Source: JAIBBG01 sp043748015 (lineage in GTDB: Bacteria; Bacteroidota; Bacteroidia; Flavobacteriales_D; Sanyastnellaceae). Taken from it: DNA of 41,366 bases. Positions 26,033-34,648 of the stretch are shown here, in pieces; position 1 is the first letter of the stretch; each line of letters starts with the position of its first letter. The position numbers and the translations under genes were made by a program. The notes under the pieces were generated by a model that had not been told where the DNA came from, made no database searches, and saw only the letters and a list, made by a program, of their open reading frames with translations. The stretch is taken from positions 1 through 41,366 of the forward strand of contig JAYTOA010000025.1 in NCBI GenBank assembly GCA_043748015.1, given 5' to 3'.

Positions 26033-28303
26033 TTAGTGTCGAACAATAATTTTTTCTGTATGAGTTGCATCCCCTGTTACAATGCGGATGTGATAAATTC
26101 CTTCTGACATTAGATGAGTTGCAATCCTGAATTGTGTTGCGTTTGGATTGGATTTGTTTATAACCCTGCCGGAAATATCAAGAATTTCAACTGTTTGTAT
26201 CAATTCTTCCGATGCTATGTTGACTACTTCGTTGGCCGGATTAGGATAAATCAAGGGAATCACTTCACCATTCTCATCGACAGCAGTGGCCGACATACAA
26301 AAGGAAGTCGTCTGTTGCGCATTGAAATTGCCGCCGCTGGCTAGAACAGTACCAAATTGATTGGTTAGCTGATAACTTCCCTGGCCAAAGCTGCAACACA
26401 TTCCGTCGCTTTCTGAGTCCAGCATTTTCAACACATAGCAGCCGCCTGTAAGACAAACAGGAATAGTTAAAGTTGAACCGTCTGCCTGGTTGGGATACGT
26501 TCCGCCTGAATAAATGACATTGCTACCTTGCGTAATTTGCCATGAAGTTTCTTCAGGATAATTGTCAAAATTCAACGTCAGAGTTGCCGTAAAAGTTGTT
26601 CCGGTAAATGCTGTAAAGGTCGCTACCACCTGATTATTGAAACTGTTCTCGTCTGTTGTGCCATTCGGATTTGTCACCCAAACTGTAAGCGTATTGCTTC
26701 CCGAGGTAGCTGTGAGTGTTGGAATATTCAACGTGGTGGTGTTTCCTTGCGTCAAAGAACCGGTCCAGTCAATTGTTTGCGCAGTTCCTGCATTCAATTG
26801 ATACATGATAGTGCAAGATGTAAGCGTCGTGCTTCCCGCATTGGTCAATGTGAATGTTGGAGTGATGGATGATCCGCAGATCGTTGCCGGAATACCATTG
26901 ATGGCTGAAGCAGCAGCATCATTCGCCGTTGGTGTGAATCCATCTGGATAGCCATCTAGAACAAGCGCTCCATTGTTGCCCGGATCGAGCCATTCTTTGA
27001 GGCGAGTGGCTTGTGTTGTTCCGTGATTCCAACTTTGTCCGAATCTTCCATAGAAATCGTATTGTCCGTTTCCGGTGCTCCCATTGCAAGCCGATGCTCC
27101 GCCAAACAATTGTCCGATAATTCGATGGCTTTGATTGAACAACGGCGATCCGCTTGAACCCGGCTCAGTAACTCCTGATTCCCAGTTGTCAATCCACCAT
27201 ACCTGGGCGCCATTTCCGACGCTGAAATAAGGGGCATCATTTTCAAGCGAAATCTTCTTGACATCCCCGCTGGGATGGTGTATGCATGCTGCTGAGCTCA
27301 CTGCTGACTGACTATCTGTAGCATCCCATCCTGCGTAATGAGCATTGAATGAAGCTGGAGGTGTGCTGTTCAATTGCAAAAGAGCAAAATCGCTGTAGGC
27401 ATTGTTCGCCTTTAAAGTTGATCCGGAAATGGATTGATTCGTTGGTGCAACGGTGCCAGCACATGTCGCTGTTTCATGATTGAAGTAAAAAACCCAACTA
27501 CCTAAAGCGGAACCGCTTGTACAGTGATTGGCTGTAAGGAAATAGGGAATGCCGTTATTGGCGGTGTTATTCACCAGTGCGCCTGTGCACATACCGGAAC
27601 CACCTTGGGTAATGACGGCCACCGATCTTTTCTCAATCTGCCAATTTGCGCCGGATGGGCAATTGATGTTGACGTTGCAGGGATCGGAATTTCCGAATGG
27701 TCCACGCTCTGCTTCAAGCTTTTCCTGAACCCATTTGCTGTTCAGAAACGGGCGATACCCATGTACTATTTGTCCCACAACCAAAGAGCCATAATCGACG
27801 GCATGCAAGGGAATTGAATACTCCACTATTACTTTATCACCATGAACCAGACTTGTTGCAAGAATTCCGGAAGCATCGTTATTGTTATGATTGAAGGCTC
27901 CAATAAATTCTTCTCTGTCATGCGACCAGATATAAACGTTACCACCTTTTGGAATTCTGAATGCATCAAATCGCAGGCATATGGCTAGAGCACCCGGGCA
28001 TTCTATACCCAGCTGCCAAATGGCTAAATCATGTTCTTCATCGATCTTCCAGTTGCCGGATGTTTCGAGTCCGTAAGACACTTCATATTCTACTCCGAAA
28101 CGATAGGGCACGTCTTTGTGTTGGTCCGTTATCGCATCTTCTAATTCAAGACGGTCATAATCAGGAATATCGGTCCGCACAAAAGGGAAATCCGTTTGTA
28201 CATGTTTGTCCGACCAGTTGTGTGGTTCGCCACCATATTTGAGCTGACCAATTGAGAAGATGCTTATTAAAAGCAGAGAAAGAGCGAGTAAATTTTTTTT
28301 CAT
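26033..28303 (-). CDS. Secreted trypsin-like serine protease with T9SS type A sorting domain
   Basis: A 756-residue exported endopeptidase resembling lysyl endopeptidases. The start is placed at ATG 28301-28303, which leads directly into the signal peptide (MKKNLLALSLLLISIFSIGQ); an upstream ATG at 28348 would add 15 unlikely residues. The triad is intact: H260 (LTANHC), D305 (YSDFALLQL) and S384 (EPGSSGSPLF). A propeptide-like region occupies about 20-220. After the protease come a CARDB-like beta domain (about 455-580), a small Cys-containing domain (about 580-680) and a C-terminal type A sorting domain (about 685-756, IYPNPANEVVNI). Probably a secreted nutrient protease. Lys specificity is inference. 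Confidence 0.92.
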   Translation of the reverse strand: MKKNLLALSLLLISIFSIGQLKYGGEPHNWSDKHVQTDFPFVRTDIPDYDRLELEDAITDQHKDVPYRFGVEYEVSYGLETSGNWKIDEEHDLAIWQLGIECPGALAICLRFDAFRIPKGGNVYIWSHDREEFIGAFNHNNNDASGILATSLVHGDKVIVEYSIPLHAVDYGSLVVGQIVHGYRPFLNSKWVQEKLEAERGPFGNSDPCNVNINCPSGANWQIEKRSVAVITQGGSGMCTGALVNNTANNGIPYFLTANHCTSGSALGSWVFYFNHETATCAGTVAPTNQSISGSTLKANNAYSDFALLQLNSTPPASFNAHYAGWDATDSQSAVSSAACIHHPSGDVKKISLENDAPYFSVGNGAQVWWIDNWESGVTEPGSSGSPLFNQSHRIIGQLFGGASACNGSTGNGQYDFYGRFGQSWNHGTTQATRLKEWLDPGNNGALVLDGYPDGFTPTANDAAASAINGIPATICGSSITPTFTLTNAGSTTLTSCTIMYQLNAGTAQTIDWTGSLTQGNTTTLNIPTLTATSGSNTLTVWVTNPNGTTDENSFNNQVVATFTAFTGTTFTATLTLNFDNYPEETSWQITQGSNVIYSGGTYPNQADGSTLTIPVCLTGGCYVLKMLDSESDGMCCSFGQGSYQLTNQFGTVLASGGNFNAQQTTSFCMSATAVDENGEVIPLIYPNPANEVVNIASEELIQTVEILDISGRVINKSNPNATQFRIATHLMSEGIYHIRIVTGDATHTEKIIVRH

Positions 28304-28456
28304 CCGGAAGAAATAACAGGTTTTAAAGGGTACAAATACAAAGTTCAAATGTCCAGAACTTTCCTGCTAACAAACAATTATTTCAATGCGAATCTTGGTA
28401 TGCTTTGACAAAAAAAATAATCGACTTCATTGACTCTGGAACAAGGACTCCACTGA

Positions 28457-28960
28457 TTAGTAACTATAGCGTTCACTCTTTTCACGATCGCCGTTGATAA
28501 TCAGCACCACCAGATGCGATCCCGGATATTGACATTGTTTCAGGTCAAATGAAATGGTTTCTGTTAGTAAGGCCCGACAGCGATCGTTATTGCTTTTATG
28601 TTCCAACCAAAGATTGAGTTGCGGTGGCAAACTTTTCATCCACATCATATTGGTGAACATGTTGAATTCGTGCACTTCACAACCGCCACCATATTGAACT
28701 TGCAGAATGAGCGAATCGCCTGATATTCTTTGCGAAATCAAATCAAAGTGATCCGTTTTTTCCGGCCGGGCGTAATCTTCCTTCACGGTGATTTTCTTTA
28801 TTTCTGAGGATTGGGTTGAGATGCCGGCTTTCGTTTCCACGTTTTCAGTTGGCGTTTTTTCCGGTTGTGCAGTCACCGTTTCTGAAGTTCCTTTTTTCTT
28901 ACAGCATTGTGAGAAAATAAGCGAAGCAGCTACAAGCAACAGGATGGATAAGTGTTTCAT
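28457..28960 (-). CDS. Small hypothetical lipoprotein
   Basis: The start is placed at ATG 28958-28960, giving 167 residues; a longer reading from 28990 would put ten extra residues before the signal. The signal region SILLLVAASLIFSQC ends in a lipobox-like site (double Cys, about 19-20), followed by Lys, Thr and Glu-rich linker sequence. The folded part contains VQYGGGCEVHEFNMFTNMMW and a Cys pair (C-E-V-H, later K-Q-C). This looks like a small conserved Bacteroidota lipoprotein domain, but I cannot name it. It stands alone between the protease and a divergent hydrolase gene. Confidence 0.75.
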   Translation of the reverse strand: MKHLSILLLVAASLIFSQCCKKKGTSETVTAQPEKTPTENVETKAGISTQSSEIKKITVKEDYARPEKTDHFDLISQRISGDSLILQVQYGGGCEVHEFNMFTNMMWMKSLPPQLNLWLEHKSNNDRCRALLTETISFDLKQCQYPGSHLVVLIINGDREKSERYSY

Positions 28961-29178
28961 AATTTCTTTGTTGATGGGGTAAAAATACAAATTGCATAAT
29001 CTGGAAGGCAGGATTGCACAAATGTTGCCAGTTTCGCTATTGACGCCTGTTCAAAAAAAAATAATCTTCCGTCTGTTTCTCTTCGATCCAAAGTGCGATG
29101 CTTTCGCAAGAAAGCAATTCGCTGCGAATTTTCAATCTTCAATTTCTATTTTCAATCTAGCTGGTTATTCTTTTCCCA

Positions 29179-29186
29179 TACTTTTG
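29179..29186 (+). promoter_or_regulatory. Candidate Bacteroidota -7 box for the CocE/NonD hydrolase
   Basis: TACTTTTG fits the TAnnTTTG -7 consensus and lies 22 bases before the ATG. No good TTG -33 box is visible at the right distance, so this is tentative. Confidence 0.35.
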
Positions 29187-29208
29187 GACCAACACACTAA
29201 GGAAAATT

Positions 29209-31146
29209 ATGAAGAAAAAATTTGTAAGGACTATTCTGTTCTTGCTATCAATTTCGTGCGCGCCGTCTGTTTTTGCTGTGCTTGATTGGGATGAAGTCAA
29301 TATTCCAATGACGGATAATATGTCTTTGGCAGGTGATGTCTATTTACCGGCCGGATGGATTGATGGCCCGGTGATTTTGATTCAAACTCCTTATAATAAG
29401 AATGTTTATCACCTTACAGGTTTGCCTATAGGCATTGGAATGGCGCAGGAGACTATGCAATACGCTATCGTTATTGTTGACTGGCGAGGTTTTTATGGAT
29501 CGGCCACAGCATTATATGCAGGCGCGCCGTCGCTGGGTTTGGATGGTTATGATGTGGTGGAATGGATTGCAAGTCAGTCATGGTGCAATGGCAAGGTAGG
29601 AACTTGGGGACCTTCAGCGTTGGGTCGGGTTCAATATCAGACTGCACGTCAGCAACCTCCACACCTCGTTTGTATGGTTCCTCAGGTGGCTTCTCCTCTC
29701 CAAAATTATTTGGATTATTATCCCAATGGTGCAGCACGCACTGAGTATCTGGAACAACTCGATGCATTGGGTTTCGGAACTTCCCCGGTAGTATATGCAC
29801 ATCCCTATTTGGATCTTACCTGGAATGTGTCAGAGGCTTCTACCAACTACCCTCAACAGATTACAATTCCCACGCTGATGATTGGCGGATGGTATGATCA
29901 CAACGTTGAAACCATGGTTCAGTTTTTCTCCTCTATTCAAAATCTTTCTGCATTTGAAGTGCGCGAACAACATCGATTATTGATAGGACCATGGGCTCAT
30001 GGTGGTAGCGGCGTTGCAGCGTTGGGAACTTCAACACAAGGACAATTGTCATATCCGGCCGCAGCTGGTTGGAGCAATTCTCAGTCGTTTCAGTTTTTCG
30101 ATTATCACCTCAAAGGTTTTGAAAATGGTTGGGATGCAACTGCCAAAGTGCGATATTTTCAGATGGGTGATAACACCTGGCAAAATGCTGATTCATGGCC
30201 TGTGTCGGCCGCGAACAATACGAAATTGTTTTTTCACAACGACGGCATTATGCGTGCGGAATTACCGCAAGAAATCACCGGAATGGAGTTGAACTACGAT
30301 CCCTCAGATCCATGTCCAACCATTGGTGGTCCTACACTTCGTACTGATCTTGACCAAGGACCCTATGATCAAACTGCATTGGTTGAAAGCAGAGAGGACG
30401 TGCTCGTGATGACCTCGGGTGTGCTAGCGAATGATGTTGTTTTGAAAGGCGCTGCAAAAGTTCAAGTGACACTCTCGACGGATGTAACAGATACCGACGT
30501 CTGTGTTCGCCTTTGTGATGTGTATCCGGATGGCAGAAGTATGCTGGTGTCTGATGGAGTATACCGTTTGCGTTTTCTAAATGGTTTTACGGAAGCGAGT
30601 CTGATCTCATTGGCTCCCTCAACTGATTATAGTGCCGTCATCAAATTTTCTCACACGGCAATTACATTCAAAGCCGGTCATAGAATAAGAGTGGATGTAA
30701 GCGGAAGCAATTATCCACGCTTCAATAGAAATATGAATACCGGTGGAGAAATGTATCCCAACCTCAATGGTGACTCATTGATCAATCCGTTGATAGCGCA
30801 CAATGTGATCAAATTGAGCACAACTTCTTCCGATGGATCATTCCTTGAATTGCCGCTTCAAAACGAAATTCTTATCAATAACATTCTCGAAAGCGACGAC
30901 AATGAAGGCATGGAGATTTATCCTGTTCCTGCTATTGATGTATTGAATGTAATTGTTACTGAGAATAATTTGCTGAGTGGAAATCTCATGATTACCAATC
31001 AACTTGGTTCTGTTTTGGTCGAAGAAAAATTGAGCAGTGCAAGACATCAGTTGAACATTTCAGCTTTTGCAGAAGGTCAATATTTTATCACTGTGACGAA
31101 TGGAAAAAATTCCATCGTCAAAGCATTTAGTGTATTGAAAAAGTAG
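29209..31146 (+). CDS. Secreted CocE/NonD-family alpha/beta hydrolase with T9SS type A domain
   Basis: A 645-residue exported hydrolase of the X-Pro dipeptidyl-peptidase/cocaine-esterase group. A signal peptide (about 1-23) is followed by an alpha/beta hydrolase domain with nucleophile S136 (GTWGPSALG), acid D230 (IGGWYDHN) and H264 (IGPWAHGG). A C-terminal jelly-roll domain (about 350-560) is typical of this family. The last about 70 residues (EIYPVPAIDVLNV to FSVLKK) form a T9SS type A sorting domain. It may cleave X-Pro peptides, acyl esters or glutaryl groups; the substrate is unknown. ATG start at 29209. It ends at a bidirectional terminator. Confidence 0.92.
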   Translation: MKKKFVRTILFLLSISCAPSVFAVLDWDEVNIPMTDNMSLAGDVYLPAGWIDGPVILIQTPYNKNVYHLTGLPIGIGMAQETMQYAIVIVDWRGFYGSATALYAGAPSLGLDGYDVVEWIASQSWCNGKVGTWGPSALGRVQYQTARQQPPHLVCMVPQVASPLQNYLDYYPNGAARTEYLEQLDALGFGTSPVVYAHPYLDLTWNVSEASTNYPQQITIPTLMIGGWYDHNVETMVQFFSSIQNLSAFEVREQHRLLIGPWAHGGSGVAALGTSTQGQLSYPAAAGWSNSQSFQFFDYHLKGFENGWDATAKVRYFQMGDNTWQNADSWPVSAANNTKLFFHNDGIMRAELPQEITGMELNYDPSDPCPTIGGPTLRTDLDQGPYDQTALVESREDVLVMTSGVLANDVVLKGAAKVQVTLSTDVTDTDVCVRLCDVYPDGRSMLVSDGVYRLRFLNGFTEASLISLAPSTDYSAVIKFSHTAITFKAGHRIRVDVSGSNYPRFNRNMNTGGEMYPNLNGDSLINPLIAHNVIKLSTTSSDGSFLELPLQNEILINNILESDDNEGMEIYPVPAIDVLNVIVTENNLLSGNLMITNQLGSVLVEEKLSSARHQLNISAFAEGQYFITVTNGKNSIVKAFSVLKK

Positions 31147-31199
31147 AGGATCACATGAAGTATTGGCTCATGTCAGTGCATTTGCTAGAATTCAGAAAA

Positions 31200-31231
31200 C
31201 GAAAAAGCCGTCATTAGCGACGGCTTTTTCG
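31200..31231. terminator. Bidirectional terminator between convergent genes
   Basis: A perfect 13-bp stem (31200-31212 with 31219-31231; arm CGAAAAAGCCGTC) with a 6-base loop and A/T-rich flanks. It serves the hydrolase (plus) and the DUF3078 gene (minus). Confidence 0.92.
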
Positions 31232-31247
31232 TTATTGCTATCCTGCT

Positions 31248-32288
31248 TTAGAAATTGTATGAAAGCCCTAAAGTAGAAATGATTCTTGTCTGCAAGCCTT
31301 TGGAGGCATAGCTTTCTGTAGTAGTGGTTGTTACATCTCCAACAGTTGTAGAGGTCGATCTGTTCTTGGCGATTACTGTATTATCATCATACAAGAGATT
31401 CACAGATGTTGTTAAAGAAAAATATTTTGAAATTTTCAAGGCGAGAATTGTCTCCCAAGCAAGGTCAACATTTTGCGGCTTGTCAAGGTAGTTACTGAAC
31501 AACTCTAGTTTTGAAGTGAGATTAATATTTTCCGTGAATTTTTTTGCGTAGTTGATACGCAGATAAGCACCCACTTCATGTCTAGCTGATGCTCCGGCAA
31601 TACTGATCACCTCTTTTATAGTTCCGTCTTGTAAGGTATCCATTCTGAATTCACCCTTCTCCACACCAAATGCCCCACGTGCAGCCAATTCTTCATCAAG
31701 TACATAAATTCCACGATAAGTAATAGGTGAGAGGAATATCGAGATGTCGGTTGTTGGCTTGTAATCAAGACCAAGTGCAACAAGCAATCGGGCAGGGGCC
31801 ATAAAATTTGAGATCAATTTGGTTCTGTCTGGGAGTCCATTGCTACCAGGTGAAAAACCTTTGGCAAATTGTGTGTTGAAGTTTAATAGTCCTGCGAGAA
31901 ATAGATTCTTTCCCATGTCACGACCATACTTCGATGTGATATCCAGCCTGTCGTCTGTTTTGATCCAGGCATCACTTGTTGAGAATCCCTGATTCATTAA
32001 TCCATAAGCCGTGATCAACGTGTTGTCCCAAGCATTTTTTCCTTGGCGATAATTGATCGAATAGTTGAGCAAACTATTTATACCAAGTGAGTTGATACCG
32101 CCCGCGGCCCATTGGTTGAAGTATGACCCGGTTACTCCAACAGTAACGGATCCTTTGGCTGTCCAGCCGGAGTCTGCCACGGCCAATGCTTTCATGGCTT
32201 TTTCTTCATCAGATGTTGGATTTACTTGAGAAGCACAATAAATACTAAGTAATACTGATAACAGTAGAAGAGTGAATTTTTTAATCAT
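31248..32288 (-). CDS. DUF3078 outer-membrane beta-barrel protein
   Basis: A 346-residue protein with a signal peptide (about 1-20), alternating beta strands and a C-terminal Phe (LGLSYNF), as expected for an outer-membrane barrel. The N-terminal part AKGSVTVGVTGSYFNQWAAG and the block NAWDNTLITAYGLMNQG match the DUF3078 pattern I recall. The function of the family is unknown. ATG start at 32286-32288. It ends close to the bidirectional terminator and is divergent from the 25-residue-repeat protein gene, from which about 110 bases separate it. Confidence 0.9.
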   Translation of the reverse strand: MIKKFTLLLLSVLLSIYCASQVNPTSDEEKAMKALAVADSGWTAKGSVTVGVTGSYFNQWAAGGINSLGINSLLNYSINYRQGKNAWDNTLITAYGLMNQGFSTSDAWIKTDDRLDITSKYGRDMGKNLFLAGLLNFNTQFAKGFSPGSNGLPDRTKLISNFMAPARLLVALGLDYKPTTDISIFLSPITYRGIYVLDEELAARGAFGVEKGEFRMDTLQDGTIKEVISIAGASARHEVGAYLRINYAKKFTENINLTSKLELFSNYLDKPQNVDLAWETILALKISKYFSLTTSVNLLYDDNTVIAKNRSTSTTVGDVTTTTTESYASKGLQTRIISTLGLSYNF

Positions 32289-32382
32289 AAAATTGGATTT
32301 AATTATTAGTTGTGTGGATGAGGCAAAAATAATGCTATGTATGCATAGTAAATGAAAAACATTCTTAAGTAAAAGTTACAAT

Positions 32383-32390
32383 TAACTTTG
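32383..32390 (+). promoter_or_regulatory. Candidate -7 box very close to a start codon
   Basis: TAACTTTG fits TAnnTTTG and ends 6 bases before the ATG at 32397. If used, transcription would begin at or next to the start codon, giving a leaderless message. No -33 box is evident. Confidence 0.3.
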
Positions 32391-32396
32391 TTGGCA

Positions 32397-32810
32397 ATGA
32401 AATTTGAGTATCCGGCGAAAATAATTCTGGCTTGGGGCGAAGCTATCAGCGGTAATAAGGATATCAGGGAATGGCTGATGAAAAACGGTTACCCGGAGCT
32501 GGGATTGTTTGTCTTTGCATTGCAAAATCAAGATGAGTCACGAACGTGGCTGATGGAAAACGGTTTTCCCCATTTAATGGCGCTGATCAATGGAGTTGAA
32601 GGAAATCCAAATGCAATCTTATGGTTGCGAAAACATCAATTGGATGTGTTGGAAAAAATGGCACTCGCCGGTGACAATCGGGAAGAGGCGTTGATCTGGT
32701 TGGTAAAAAATGGCTGTCACGACATGGCAATGATTGCGCAACGAATTCGTCAGGTGAAGAACGATATCGAATCTGGTCACAACGATATGCATAAGATCTC
32801 TGCGAATTAG
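32397..32810 (+). CDS. Small protein of four 25-residue helical repeats
   Basis: A 137-residue protein of unknown function. Residues 26-125 are four tandem units of exactly 25 residues, each opening with W-L (WLMKNG, WLMENG, WLRKHQ, WLVKNG). Each continues with a hydrophobic Leu/Met/Ala pattern and a Gly- or Asn-rich turn. A half unit (about 9-25) precedes them and a charged tail follows. The pattern suggests a helical-repeat solenoid for protein binding. No signal peptide or membrane segment, so probably cytoplasmic. The ATG at 32397 is preferred over TTG at 32388, which overlaps a promoter-like box. No named family is recognised. Confidence 0.8.
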   Translation: MKFEYPAKIILAWGEAISGNKDIREWLMKNGYPELGLFVFALQNQDESRTWLMENGFPHLMALINGVEGNPNAILWLRKHQLDVLEKMALAGDNREEALIWLVKNGCHDMAMIAQRIRQVKNDIESGHNDMHKISAN

Positions 32811-32822
32811 CAGATACTCTTA

Positions 32823-32996
32823 TTAATAATGATCCTCCGGAATTACCCCCAAGTTGGCATTCGGATTCACATTTCTACCGACAACAATTTGTGATTCCTC
32901 GGTGAGAATGAATGTAAATGGCATGGCTTCGAATGAGGAATCTCCCGTGCTATGCGCATTTCCTGGGCTCATCAGTGAAATCAAGTTGACACGCAT
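32823..32996 (-). CDS. Possible small protein downstream of the M16 peptidase
   Basis: A 57-residue ORF from ATG 32994-32996, ending in GVIPEDHY. A longer reading from GTG at 33032 is rejected because that GTG lies inside the terminator hairpin of the peptidase gene. The residues look plausible (EAMPFTFILTEESQIVVGRN), but I know no family and see no promoter. It may be the degraded tail of a larger gene. Low confidence. Confidence 0.3.
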   Translation of the reverse strand: MRVNLISLMSPGNAHSTGDSSFEAMPFTFILTEESQIVVGRNVNPNANLGVIPEDHY

Positions 32997-33003
32997 TCGA
33001 ACC

Positions 33004-33032
33004 AAAAATAAAGTGACAAGTTTGCTTGTCAC
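33004..33032 (-). terminator. Terminator after the M16 peptidase
   Basis: An 8-bp stem (33013-33020 with 33025-33032; arm GTGACAAG) and a 4-base loop, followed on the minus strand by TTTATTTTT. It starts about 20 bases past the peptidase stop. Confidence 0.8.
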
Positions 33033-33053
33033 TAATTCGGGAGGATCATTTTA

Positions 33054-34283
33054 TCAGTAAGTGTATGTAATCGAACTCATCTTCTTCGGATTGAAAATTT
33101 CATTTGCAATCTTGTGAATTTCAGCCGACGTGATTTCATGTATCTTCTCAAAAACTTCTTCGAGTGTGTCAATGCGATTGAATAATTGTAAACTTTTCGC
33201 AATGTTGAACATGATGGCACTGCCGCTGTCCTGACCCAATGCAATCTGACCAATGATCTGCTTTCGCGCGTCGTGCATCTGTCGATCGGTGAGTTTTGAT
33301 TTCTTCAACTCATTCAATTCATTCCAGATAAGCTGCTTGCTTTTTTCAAGATTGTCTTTTTCTGTTCCCAGATAAATCGTGAAGATTCCTATATCACTGA
33401 AAGGTGAGTAATTGGAGTCGACGTGATATGCAATTCCGTGTTTCTCGCGAATGCGCATGCTCAGCCGATTGTTCATCGCCGGACCACCAAGAATATTATT
33501 CAACAGCGATAATCCCGGACGCAATTTGTGGTTGAAATCATATGCCGGCGTTCCCATCAGATAGTGTACCTGGTGTATATCCTTCTTCACGACTTTGTGC
33601 TCAACAGCGGTGTGCAACGGGTGTGATTTACGCTTGGCCGACTTTGGTACTTTATATCCTTCGAGATGCTTTTCTAAAAGCGCTCTCAACTTCTCCGGCG
33701 TGATATTTCCCGCTGAAGAGAAGATGATGTTGTCTTGCGTGAAATTGCGACGATGGTATGCACTCAAATTTTTCTGCGTGAAAGATTTAAGACTGGCTTC
33801 TGTTCCGAGAATCGTTCTACCGAAAGGATGCTTGTCAAAAATCATCTCATCGAATTCTTCGAAAATCATGTCCGCCGGACTGTCCTTGTAACTATTGATC
33901 TCGTCGAGAATGACTTCTTTTTCTTTCTCAATTTCCTTGGCAGGAAATGTCGAGTTGAAAGTAATATCAACGATCAATTCAATGGCGCGCTCATAATCTT
34001 CTTTGAGATGCGAGGCATGAATCCATGTTTCTTCTTTCGAGGTGAATGCATTCAATTCTCCGCCAACTGCATCGAGTCGACTGAGTATGTGAAATGTTTT
34101 TCTTTTGGTAGTGCCTTTGAAAAGACAATGTTCCATGAAGTGTGCAAGGCCGTGTTCTTGTTTAAGTTCATCTCTGCTTCCCGCGCCAATCATGATGCCG
34201 CAGTGCGCTACTTCTCTTGGTAAATATTGATGCACCACGCGGATGCCATTCTTCAATGTAAAAATGATGGGTTCTGTTGCCAT
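33054..34283 (-). CDS. M16 family zinc metallopeptidase
   Basis: A 409-residue pitrilysin-type peptidase of the processing-peptidase subgroup. The inverted zinc motif HFMEH (H48, E51, H52) and the distal Glu (E128 in VILDEINSYKD) are intact. The C-terminal non-catalytic M16 half follows (about 165-400, with the GGPAMNNRLSMRIREKHGIA block). No signal peptide is seen, so it is probably cytoplasmic or loosely membrane-associated. ATG start at 34281-34283. It is a stand-alone gene with its own terminator. Substrate unknown; this subgroup degrades or processes peptides. Confidence 0.95.
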   Translation of the reverse strand: MATEPIIFTLKNGIRVVHQYLPREVAHCGIMIGAGSRDELKQEHGLAHFMEHCLFKGTTKRKTFHILSRLDAVGGELNAFTSKEETWIHASHLKEDYERAIELIVDITFNSTFPAKEIEKEKEVILDEINSYKDSPADMIFEEFDEMIFDKHPFGRTILGTEASLKSFTQKNLSAYHRRNFTQDNIIFSSAGNITPEKLRALLEKHLEGYKVPKSAKRKSHPLHTAVEHKVVKKDIHQVHYLMGTPAYDFNHKLRPGLSLLNNILGGPAMNNRLSMRIREKHGIAYHVDSNYSPFSDIGIFTIYLGTEKDNLEKSKQLIWNELNELKKSKLTDRQMHDARKQIIGQIALGQDSGSAIMFNIAKSLQLFNRIDTLEEVFEKIHEITSAEIHKIANEIFNPKKMSSITYTY

Positions 34284-34419
34284 GTATCAGCTGCAAAGAT
34301 GCGAATGATTGGAGTGTTCTTTTCTAAAAAGGAAAAGAGTATCTCTTGAGTCGTGTCTAACTCGATTTTAGAGAGTTGGTTTAAAAATCAATTGCTTCTC
34401 AAATGAATAGGATGTTTTT

Positions 34420-34462
34420 CTTCACGTTCTTTTTTTCTTGAAAAAAAAAGAACCAAAAAATT
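34420..34462 (+). repeat. Hairpin end of dispersed element, matching 1-43 in inverted orientation
   Basis: An 11-bp A/T-rich stem (34426-34436 with 34443-34453). The segment equals the reverse complement of positions 1-43 at 41 of 43 bases. It adjoins the long inverted repeat at 34472-34648. Confidence 0.6.
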
Positions 34463-34471
34463 CAAGGCTGT

Positions 34472-34648
34472 AGAGAAAATACTTGAAATCCATGCCCCCT
34501 GCGGGCTGACAAATCCAAACTCCTACTTTCAAAAAAGTCCGGCACCGATTTGCCAAGCTAAATTCCCTCCTTTTCTTTTTTGAAATCAGTCGTCAAACAG
34601 GGATTTGTCTATTGCCCTGTGGTGTCAGGATTTCAACGTATTTTCTCT
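34472..34648. repeat. Long imperfect inverted repeat, possible structured RNA or MITE-like element
   Basis: Four perfect blocks pair in nested order: 34472-34482 with 34638-34648 (11 bp), 34483-34491 with 34628-34636 (9 bp), 34508-34516 with 34601-34609 (9 bp) and 34527-34537 with 34575-34585 (11 bp). The whole can fold as one hairpin of about 177 bases. There is no ORF of note inside. I recall similar intergenic sequence in other Bacteroidota but cannot verify it. Confidence 0.6.
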
